DNA from: Closterium sp. Naga37s-1
Lineage: Eukaryota; Streptophyta; Zygnematophyceae; Desmidiales; Closteriaceae
Direction: 5' to 3'
NCBI GenBank assembly: GCA_947471745.1
Contig: CANJKZ010000172.1
Coordinates: 2,500,501 to 2,564,500, forward strand
Length of the DNA stretch: 64,000 bases
Shown here piece after piece: positions 55,916 to 64,000 of this stretch. Positions within the stretch are counted from its first letter, which is position 1. Every line of letters starts with the position of its first letter. The notes below the pieces were generated by a model. It saw only the letters and a list, made by a program, of their open reading frames with translations. It did no database searches and was not told the origin of the DNA. The translations under genes and the position numbers were made by a program.

Positions 55916-57190
55916 GTGCTGCCCCCCGCCTGCCGCACGCCTTCTCCCGGGTGCGTGCTTGGGGCAGGCAGAGGGGGCTGCAGGCGCCAGGGAGCAGCGC
56001 CATGCAGGGGAGGCCATGGGCGGCCATGCACGCAGGCGTGGGCTCAACGGGGCTCTCCACTCGCCCTGCCTCCACACGCGCTGCTCATCCGCCCCTCCTC
56101 CCCGCCTGCTGCCCTCTCCTCCCCCCCCTTTTGCTCCTCGCCACACCCCTCCCCGCGCTGCGCCATCCACTCGCCCACCTCACCCTCCACCTCAACGGCT
56201 TGCCTGACCCACTTGGGGCTGGGAGTTGCTGCTGCAGCAGGGGGGACAGCAGCAGCAGGAGCACTGCATCCCCTCTCACCATGCGCTGCATCACCCACCA
56301 TGCCACCACCATCAACACCACATGGGAAACACCAACTCTCAACCTGTCACAGCCGTGTTGATGCTGGCACCTGAGTGCACATGGCACTGCCCTGCACTGC
56401 CAATCCAATCCTGTGCTGCCCTTATCCACAACTCATTGCACGCAACTAGGCTTTCTTCATTCATTCAATCATTGTCATTGCAAGTGGGCACACACAACAA
56501 GGCCTTAATCCTACCCTACATTGGCCTTAAGCCTACAGGTGGCGTCATGCCAGCACCTACAGCATTGGTGCCTACGGCTACGGTACTTTGCACCCATTTG
56601 CACCCATGTCAAGGCAGCACCTATATGTAGTATTGGGCTGTCGTGCACCCATTCCATGCACCCATTTGCAGCTATGCAGTATCGGGCTGTCGTCATGTTG
56701 CCCACCACTCCCACCTCTCCATCCACGTTATTCCCACCCTGCCTGCACCCATCCTTGAAGCTTGCAGCAGCGCATTCACACCACAGCACCACACCACACC
56801 ACCTTTCCCTCACCCCCTAACTTGCAACCGCCACCCACCAACCACCCACCCACACTCCCACAAACGCCCTGCTGTAAAGCAGCGCGCAAAAAAGGGCCGT
56901 GCCACTGTCGCTCCCCCATCCATGCCACACCCATCCGTCCTCCCCATCGCTCCGCGTTCGCTGCTCTCCCTGTTGCTGTGCTGCGCTGCTTACCTGCCTT
57001 TCATTCCGTCCGCCCATCTATGCTGCTTTCCTGCCTGCCATCCCATCCACCCATCATGTCTCACTGCAAACAGTCTGCAACCCCTTTTTTTTTGTAATCT
57101 TCATTTTTCTTTCTGTGTTTCTTTTTTCTCCGTAAGTCAAAGACGTTCTTTGCTATTTTGATTTTCCTTGTCTTCCTTTTTTGCCGTCAG
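55916..57190. other. No gene supported
   Basis: GC-rich then mixed sequence. Open frames are Pro/Ser/Ala-rich and overlap each other. It might be the 3' flank of the minus-strand candidate gene that ends at 57196. Confidence 0.4.
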
Positions 57191-57195
57191 AGCAG

Positions 57196-57969
57196 TCAGG
57201 GCCGCCATGGGCGCTTTGGGGTGGCAGTGAGCGCGGCCTTGGCCTTGGGCGTTCTGCGAGGCGGCTTGACGGCAGCTTCGCCTTGCACTCGCCGCACCGG
57301 CCTGGGCGCTGCGGCACATCGAGGCCTCGGGATCAGCGTGGGTCCCTCCACGCGCCGAATCGCTGCTCCCGTGTTGCTCGGCTTCGGGATGCGCGACGGG
57401 GGGAGCGACATCGTTGATTGCGTTGCTGCTGCCGCCATGCTGCGACCAGCTGACGGGCGTGACAACGCCACCACCAATGCCACCGACGCTGATTCCGTCG
57501 TGGTTGATTCCGCCGCAGCCGATTCCGCCGCGGCTGATTCCGCCGCAGCTGATTCCGCCGCGACTGATTCCGCCGCGGCTGATTGCGGCGCAGCCGATTC
57601 CGCCGCGGCTGATTGCGGCGCAGCCGATTCCGCCGCGGCTGATTGCGGCGCAGCCGATTCCGCCGCGGCTGATTGCGGGGCTGCACATTCCGGCGCGGCG
57701 GAGTCCAGCGCAGCAGTTTCCGGCGCACCCGAAGCGGCGCAGTCGCACGCTGCAGGGTCCGACGCACCAGTTTCCGAGGATGCGCATTCTCACGCACCAG
57801 TTTCTGACGCCATGGCGTCGTGCTTGCATCCCGCGGCGGCGTCAGTGCGATGGCCGTTGTTGGTGCTGTCGCTCAGCGGCTGTACGCGCCGTGATGCGCT
57901 CGACTTCTCCCCGCCGAGGCTCTTCCAGAATCTCAGCGCTGCAGAATACGACTCGCGCAATGGGGCCAT
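57196..57969 (-). CDS. Candidate host gene: Ala/Glu/Ser-repeat basic protein
   Basis: On the minus strand one frame runs from ATG 57969 (MAPLRESYSAALRFWKSLGG) to TGA 57198-57196, interrupted once by TGA at 57792-57790. The middle repeats SAAPQSAAAE (30-bp unit, 57480-57690). The C-terminal 70 residues are basic and Pro-rich, with PPSRIPKPS, PVRRVQG and PPRRTPKAK. SRIP in a basic, Ser/Pro context fits the SxIP motif used by microtubule plus-end proteins to bind EB1; that is inference. The internal stop may be removed by splicing (GTGCGTGAG at the stop could be a donor), be a mutation, or show that the call is wrong. The opposite strand gives an Asp/Ala-repeat frame of 273 codons; I prefer the minus strand because both ends look like ordinary protein. 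Confidence 0.4.
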
Positions 57970-58469
57970 GCTAAGGTAACGAGAACGCGACCGGGAAAGC
58001 TGAGAGGTTCTAGTAGCAAGAACAGAAGCTGTAAGCTGGAGAGTGATGAGAGGAATGAGCGCGTGAGGCGGTGCTTTGTAGTGCGCAGGTGCGAGGGTGG
58101 CGAGTGGCGAGCGGAGGAGAGGCAGAGCGACAAGCCTTGGGGTGGTCGGGGAGGGAGTGGAGGAGACAGCAGGGCAGCACGCTGCGTGCGCTGCGGAGAG
58201 ATCAAGGCCGAAAAACTGTGCCTTGGGATCTTGCTTCGGTGCACTTCGGTGCACTTGGTTAAATTCAGCTTCGCGCGCAGTTCTGTGCGCTGAAAAGTAG
58301 TAACCCCGAACTGCTCGCCTGAGCTGGTTCGGCCTGACTTGTCGGGCCAAACCACTCACGAGTCGCCCCGTAACCCTCCCCACACTTCCGAGCCAGACTT
58401 TGCCCCTTGGTTTTCGCCTAGCTCGTTCGCGCTGCCTTGCTTCGCTAATTGCAGTCTCTAAGGAAAATT
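57970..58469. other. Spacer between candidate gene and chromovirus LTR
   Basis: No gene is evident. It may hold the promoter of the minus-strand candidate and the undefined 5' start of the chromovirus LTR. Confidence 0.4.
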
Positions 58470-58808
58470 CCTTTTTCCTTACTTCGCGTCCCTGCTCAGC
58501 GCGTACACCACTGTTCCCGCCAACAGCACCCAACAGTAATCCGTTACCACTCGCGACACTCGCTTCGATACTATTCCCGCCACTGTTCACGACGCGACCC
58601 AACCTAACGGTTCGGTTGGTAACCCGCGCTCCGGACCTCCGCCGCGACAAATCCCAACCTCGGCGCCAGGCCCGTCGCGCACCCCATTTTCCACGCATTA
58701 CCGTTACCACTATAGTTTCGCTATATATTCTTCGCTCATGCCTTCGCTCATTGTAATCTTGCTTCGATAGTGCAATTCTCGCTCGCTCATTCAATTGCAC
58801 TCGTTACA
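58470..58808 (+). repeat. 3' part of the chromovirus 5' LTR
   Basis: The LTR end GTTACA at 58808 is followed, after two bases, by TGGTATCAGAGC (58811-58822), an iMet primer site. A TATA box (CTATATATTC) lies at 58721-58730. The LTR start could not be fixed because the 3' LTR is outside the window; 58470 is arbitrary. Confidence 0.65.
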
Positions 58809-58991
58809 CTTGGTATCAGAGCCTACGATCTCTTCTCGGACCGCACCCACACCTTCGCTTCCTCACAATCTCAATTTTTGGGGGGGGGGTGGACGTCTCT
58901 CAGCGACACAGCACCGCCGCTCGTAGTGCTCTCTCGTAAGCACGCACGGCCACGACAGAGGCTCTTGCTGAGCTTGCCCGACACCCCCGCC

Positions 58992-60170
58992 ATGGCCGAA
59001 TTCACGCTCGCGACGTTGACGCAGGAGCAGCTTAACTGTCTGGTGCGCCAAGTTGAAGAATCGGCGCTCGAAATTGCGACGCTCACGGCGGAACGTGACT
59101 CCGCGCGTCAGCAATCCACGGTGAATACTCCAGCGCCACCACACGCACCGACAAATGCATCTGCACAATCGGACGAGCCGATCGTCATTTCGTCCGGCAC
59201 ACCAACACAACATGAGAGCGTGGGACAGCGCTCAGGTGCAGCCAGTGATGGCGCCGCCCAGCCGATGCCTGGCATGGGAGGAAACAGGGTCGCACCAAGC
59301 CCGCGGGAGCCTCGTGAAGCCCGTCGGCACGTGTAGTTCGCGGCGACAAGTGGCGAGCAGGCCATTATGGCACCAATGCCACTCAAGCCGCAACGCCCGC
59401 CCTGCTTCGACCCGAGCCAGCGTGGAGGTCCGACGGTTCAATCGTGGGTCTTCACGATGAACGTCTTCTTCGACGCGAATTACGTCGAGTCGGACGCAGC
59501 GAAGATCCGATATGCAGTCTCGCTGCTGAGGGGCCCCGCCATGGACTGGTGGCGAGTCATCGTGACGTCGCCACGTGCCTACGAGCCACCGTTGCAAGAG
59601 GAAGGGCCCACGGGCCCAGCTGTCACTTGGAGTTCATTCTGCGAAACCGCCCAATACAGCACGTGGGATGCGTGGTGCGCAGGGCTTCGGGCGCGCTTCG
59701 AGCCGATCGCGGCTTCTATTTCGGCGCGTCAGAGACTGCGTACTTGGCGGCAGCTCGGGTCGGTTCAAGACTACACGAGTGGTTTTCTCGCATTATGCGA
59801 GCAAGTCGGCTACATGCACGAGGCGGAGCGGGTGGACCGTTACGTCGGAGGGCTGAAGCCGGACATCTCGCACGAGATCATGCTACGCGGGCTCTCGAAC
59901 TTCAACGAGATTCTCGCGCTCGCCGAGAAAATCGACATTTTGCACCGTCCGAGACCGGGGTCCTACTACGGACATCGTCCTCGGGGACCGATCGAGCACG
60001 CCACCGTACACGCCGTTGCGACGAATGCAGCTGCCGCACCGTTTAAGGGGCGCTGCTTTGCTTGCAATAGGCCGGGCCATCGCAAGAGTGAATGCCCAGA
60101 GGAGCTGAGGCGCCGCGGAGCAGAGCAGGGGAGGGAGTCTCCAAGGCAGGGAAACGCCAGCAGTCAGTAG
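58992..60170 (+). pseudogene. Chromovirus gag
   Basis: ATG at 58992 (MAEFTLATLTQEQL) opens with a likely coiled coil (LVRQVEESALEIATLTAERDS). TAG at 59334-59336 interrupts (CAG expected), and the same frame continues with the gag core (RGGPTVQSWVFTMNVFF, LLRGPAMDWW, FCETAQYSTWDAWC, YVGGLKPDISHEI) and the zinc knuckle [14 protein letters not shown] (C-X2-C-X4-H-X4-C). It ends at TAG 60168-60170, overlapping pol by at least 79 bases in the -1 frame. Confidence 0.88.
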
Positions 60171-61179
60171 GAATCGGGCCAACTACTGACGAGACTGCCT
60201 GCTCGCCCAACCCCACCGACCCTCACCGAGTCACAGTACCGATTCATGCTATCGATCGGGCTCGGACGAATAAGGAGGGTACAGCGACGGATTGCCCAGT
60301 ACTGATCCACGGGAAAATACAGGGAGCAGCAGTGAAGATTTTTATCGACGGAGGAGCAAGTCACAGTTTAGTTAATACCGCAACCGCACGAAAACTGCAA
60401 CTGACACTTAGCCGTTGTTTACCTGAGATCGACGCACGCTTAGTTGACGGCACGCCACTGGCCATACGGGAAAGGGTGGAGAGAGTCAAAGTCCGCTGCG
60501 GGGGAAATTTCGGATTTACACAGGAAATGCTCGCGACGACACTCGATGGGCACGACATTTTACTGGGACGTGATTGGTTGCGACGGTATAACCCGCGAAT
60601 TGACTGGACGACGGGTAGCTGCACTGTGCGAAGTAGCGGTAACTGGGTTGAGCTACCTCGTTGGCAGTCGCCCGAGTCTTCAACGGTACACGTCAACGCC
60701 GTCACCATGAAACGGGCTGTTGCTGCTGGAGCTGACGTGCACGCAGTAGACGTTTCGGTGGTAGAGGGAGCAGTGCAGCCGAGTGATTTCAAGAAACTGC
60801 TGGCAGCAGTACCGCCCGAACTACAGGAATTGTTGAAACGATACCCCGGGATTTTCCCCGACGACTTACCGGAAGGACTGCCACCTCAGCGAGCACATGA
60901 CCACCAAATAGAATTAGAACCGGGGGCACAGCCGACTGTACAGCGCCAGTTCAGACTGACACAACCCGAGCTCGACGAACTGAGGAAGCAGTTAGATTAC
61001 TTGTTAGAGAAGAAATTCATCCGACCGAGCTCATCACCGTTCGCCGCACCGATACTGTTCACGCCAAAGAAAGACGGCGGGTTTCGCATGTGCATCGATT
61101 ACCGAGCGCTGAACAGGGTAACAGTCAAGTCGCGGTACCCCATTCCCCGCGCCGACGAACTGATCGACCAACTGCGAAC
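60092..61179 (+). pseudogene. Chromovirus protease and reverse transcriptase N-terminus
   Basis: The pol frame is open from before the gag stop, so no separate start is needed if -1 frameshifting is used. Protease: [12 protein letters not shown], with DGG where DSG or DTG is usual, then [15 protein letters not shown]. Reverse transcriptase: [24 protein letters not shown] and [14 protein letters not shown] up to ADELIDQL, where the TRIM begins. The 345-bp insert plus 5-bp duplication (350 bp) also changes the frame. Confidence 0.88.
60149..60190 (+). promoter_or_regulatory. -1 ribosomal frameshift signal at gag-pol overlap
   Basis: The slippery heptamer G GGA AAC (60149-60155) is in the gag register, 12 bases before the gag stop. 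After a 7-base spacer a perfect 8-bp stem GTCAGTAG/CTACTGAC (60163-60170 and 60183-60190) encloses a 12-base loop. Slipping back one base enters the pol frame exactly. GGGC in the loop (60176-60179) could pair with GCCC at 60205-60208 as a small pseudoknot. Confidence 0.8.
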
Positions 61180-61524
61180 TGTCAGAGGTCCACTGGTGAT
61201 CCCCGATTGATCCTAGGGAAGGGTTACAGGCTCGTTGTCCTGGGGGGTTATGGGCGCACTGACCCGCTACTTAACAAGCCCTTTTATCCCAATGGTCTAG
61301 TGGTTGGGATTCTGACATGCTATCAGAGCGAAGGTCTCGGGTTCGAATCCCAGTGTGTGCACTTCGGGCATCCCAGTGCGGGGGGGTGTCAGAGGTCCAC
61401 TGGTGATCCCCGATTGATCCTAGGGAAGGGTTACAGGCTCGTTGTCCTGGGGGGTTATGGGCGCACTGACCCGCTACTTAACAAGCCCTTTTATCCCAAT
61501 GGTCTAGTGGTTGGGATTCTGACA
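61180..61524 (+). mobile_element. TRIM copy 2: complete, inside the chromovirus reverse transcriptase
   Basis: Two identical 138-bp LTRs (61180-61317 and 61387-61524) and a 69-bp interior (61318-61386), flanked by CGAAC (61175-61179 and 61525-61529). The primer site is TGCTATCAGAGC, one base from the iMet match. The A-box (61293-61303), B-box (61340-61350) and their 47-bp spacing are as in copy 1. Identical LTRs indicate a recent insertion. Confidence 0.95.
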
Positions 61525-62576
61525 CGAACAGCACGGGTGTTTTCGAAAATCGACTTACGACGGGGTTACCATCAGATTAGGGTCGAACCATCGGACTGCG
61601 CCAAAACAGCTTTCCGGACTAGATACGGGTCATTCGAGTTTACAGTGATGCCCTTCGGGCTGACCAACGCACAAGCGACATTTCAGATGACCATGAACGA
61701 GGCGTTTAGGCCACTTTTAGATAAATGCGTGATAGTCTACCTCGACGACATCCTCGTCTACAGTCGCGACAGGCCGCAGCACTTAGCCGATCTGGAAGCA
61801 GTGTTTAAGATTTAGACAAGCATCGACTACTGACCAAGGGTTCCAAGTGCGAGTTTTTTCAGGACCGGCTAGAGTTTTTGGGGCACGTCATTTCGGAGGC
61901 TGGGGTTGAAATTGACCCGAAGAAGTTAGAAACGGTCAAAGCCTGGCACCCCCCGACGAACATCACGGAACTACAGAGCTTTTTGGGATTCGTCAATTAC
62001 GTGCGTCGGTTCGTCCCCGACATGGCACGGTTAACTGCACCGCTGACGGACTTGTTACGGAAGGGGGTCGCTTTTACGTGGGGGGAGAAAGAGCATGCTG
62101 CCTTCTCTGCCCTGAGAAATGTTCTCTGTTCACCGCCCGTCCTGCGCATCGCCGACCCACAACGCCCATTCGAAGTAGTTACCGACGCAAGCGACATCGC
62201 CATCGGAGCAGTACTGCTATAGGACTTCGGCAATGGCCTACAACCCATCGCATACGAGTCACGAAAACTGCATCCGCCCGAGAAAAATTACCCGATACAC
62301 GACCGCGAAATGCTCGCGATCGTGCACGCGTTCAAAGTATGGCGCTGTTACTTGACCGGCGCAGACGTGACAGTACGGACAGACCATAAATCACTACAGT
62401 ACCTCCGCGCACAGCCACACCTCAACCCACGACAGATTCGCTGGCTGGACTTTCTCGAGTCCAATTTTCAGTACACGGTCACCTACAAAAAAGGGGCCTC
62501 GAACATCGCCGACGCACTGACCCGCCCCACTGCCCAGATCCATGCAATACTACTCGCCCAGACAAGCCCATACTGA
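61525..62576 (+). pseudogene. Chromovirus reverse transcriptase C-terminus and RNase H
   Basis: Reverse transcriptase continues with [26 protein letters not shown] and YLDD (61739-61750). A lost T near 61812 shifts the frame. The thumb and connection follow (GHVISEAGVEIDPKKLE, LQSFLGFVNYVRRFV), then RNase H (VTDASDIAIGAVLL), TAG at 62220-62222 where CAG is expected, then HDREMLAIVHAFKVWRCYL and TDHKSLQYL. The frame ends at 62576, and integrase is in the next frame. Confidence 0.88.
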
Positions 62577-62577
62577 C

Positions 62578-64000
62578 AGGCCTATTCACCCACGGGTACC
62601 AAACGGATCCATTCTTCACAGGAGGACATTCGCAGCAGTTCGCAGCAGCAAAGGGAGTCTATTACGTAAAAGCCGAGACCGACCGCATCTGGGTACCAGG
62701 GTACACACTGCTACGGGAGTTACTATTACAGGAGGCACACGACGGAGTTACCTTTGGGCATTTTGGGGTAGAGAAAACATGGCAGCAGCTGCAGCGGTAT
62801 TATTATTGGCCCGAGATGTTGACCGACGTACAACGACACGTGGCATCGTGTCCCACTTGCCAGCTCATGAAGTCATCGCGGAAGCGGCCGGCAGGACAGT
62901 TGCAGCCGATACCACCCCCAGAGCGTGCTTGGCAGCAGGTGACGATGGACTTCGTCACGGGGTTACCGGCCGGGACGAGTGGGAACGACGCGATCCTGGT
63001 CGTCGTCGATCGACTAACGAAAATGGCACATTTCGCAGCTTGCAAGAAATTCATCACAGCCGAAGAAACGGCACGTTTCTTCATCTCCACCGTCGTTCGA
63101 CTGCACGGGATACCAGCAGCGATCATCAGCAACTGAGATACGAAATTCACCAGCAACTTCTGGCGGAACCTGTGGCAGCAGTTCGGCACGCGACTACAGT
63201 TCAGTTCTTCGTACCACCCCGAGACCGACGGACAGACCAAGAGGACGAATCAGACCATGGAACAACTCATCCGAGCCACGTGCGACGATCCAACCACCTG
63301 GGAACAGCAACTGCCACTCATCGAGTTCGCATACAACAATTCACCCTCCGCCACGACCCAACAGTCGCCATTTTACATGAACTACGGACAAGACCCAACA
63401 GTAACCATGACCCCGAATCCTGACAACCCGGTGCCACGCGCACAACAATTCGCCGAAACTTTGCAAGCAGCACGGTCCCGAGCAGCAGACGCAATTAAAA
63501 AAGCCAACGTCATCGCCAAACGCAACGCCGACCGCCAACGCCGACCCGTCACTTACCAACCTGACGACCTAGTTTTACTCGACACTCAGAACCTCCGCCT
63601 GCCCATCACACCAAAACTCCGCCCCCGATATTGCGGGCCATTTCGCATCAGCCACATGATAACACCCGTCACCGCCCACCTCCTCCTCCCTGCTGACTGG
63701 TATGTCAGCCCGTCCTTCCACGCCAGCCTCCTCCGCCCTTACGTACCCTCCACCAGCCAACTGCCTCGCAACCGCCCAGCCAGCATGACACGACCACCCA
63801 CCGAGCCCATCATCTCACCCGAAAAGATCTTGAGCCACCGAGTCCGTGACCCACGCGGAGCTCGCAGGATCGAATTCCTGATTCGCTGGAAAGACCGCAC
63901 GCCCACGGAGGATAACTGGGCCCCCCTGGATAGAATTGAGAATCACCCTGTCCTCACCGAGTATCTACGCAGCCGCAACTTCCGGGATGTACACGCGCTC
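62578..64000 (+). pseudogene. Chromovirus integrase with chromodomain, open to window edge
   Basis: The H-H-C-C zinc domain is visible (GVTFGHFGVEKTW, ASCPTCQLMK). Core: first Asp in MDFVTGLP, second in the N-stop-DTKF block where TGA at 63134-63136 replaces a probable CGA Arg codon, and Glu in [15 protein letters not shown] sequence. After the GPFRI-type region a chromodomain starts near 63821 ([26 protein letters not shown]), which in chromoviruses directs insertion to marked chromatin. The frame is open to the right window edge. Confidence 0.9.

Larger units (their letters stand above)
58809..64000 (+). mobile_element. Ty3/gypsy chromovirus, incomplete at right edge
   Basis: Order: primer site, gag, protease, reverse transcriptase, RNase H, integrase, chromodomain, which is the chromovirus order. 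A TRIM (61180-61524) splits the reverse transcriptase. Stops or frameshifts at 59334, about 61812, 62220, about 62570 and 63134 add further damage. The 3' LTR lies beyond 64000. Confidence 0.92.

Noticed and set aside
54985..56361. 458-codon plus-strand open frame rich in Pro, Ser and Leu
   Set aside because: It lies in the polypyrimidine tract, where C/T-only codons cannot be stops. Overlapping frames are equally open and no domain is visible.
57158..57979. 273-codon plus-strand frame with DSAAADCGAA repeats
   Set aside because: Less natural ends than the minus-strand frame, and its apparent hydrophobic start is a T-rich stretch. Kept only as the alternative to the 57196-57969 call.

Overview
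The window is a eukaryotic, plant-lineage (streptophyte) genomic segment that is almost entirely nested LTR retrotransposons. Ty1/copia polyproteins, a chromodomain Ty3/gypsy element, tRNA-iMet-type primer binding sites and GT/AG-bounded kinesin exons all fit a streptophyte. High GC and very low gene density hint at a charophyte-like alga, but that is a weak guess. There are no bacterial operons, CRISPR arrays or rRNA genes.

Layout. 1-2413: 5' half of a minus-strand copia element (Cop-0) that landed inside a plus-strand copia (Cop-A, 2414-6991 and 14306-14487). Cop-A is split again by a complete minus-strand copia (Cop-B, 6992-14305) with identical 126-bp LTRs and a CCACC target duplication. 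14488-15842: an LTR fragment and GC- or CT-rich simple sequence. 15843-19790: a decayed minus-strand kinesin motor gene with a tandemly duplicated 269-bp exon and a copia fragment in an intron. 19340-27440: mixed relics, namely gypsy-type LTR and gag pieces, an inverted TRIM complex, and decayed copia gag and linker. 27446-31939: copia Cop-F, one frame with four stops. 32874-33960: gypsy-type gag relic. 33971-38691: minus copia Cop-E, inserted into minus copia Cop-C (38692-43797). 43826-45346: copia RNase H relic and 149-bp tandem repeats. 45347-52881: plus copia Cop-D. 52951-53295: intact TRIM. 53300-58300: mostly low complexity, with one candidate host gene on the minus strand (57196-57969). 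58470-64000: chromovirus (Ty3/gypsy) running off the window, its reverse transcriptase split by another TRIM.

How the parts relate. Cop-0, A, B, C, D and the kinesin-intron fragment are one copia family. They share very short LTRs (about 120-138 bp), a purine tract ending in ATGGGGGTG, GC-rich repeat leaders, a widened gag zinc knuckle (C-X13-C-X3/4-H-X4-C) and a long Gly/Ala/Glu/Pro linker between integrase and reverse transcriptase. No copy has an undamaged polyprotein. The TRIMs (138-139-bp LTRs, 69-bp interior) encode nothing and would depend on other elements.

The two most interesting signals are (1) the TRIM, whose LTR/primer-site junction looks like a tRNA body with A-box and B-box, and (2) a textbook -1 frameshift cassette at the gag-pol overlap of the chromovirus.
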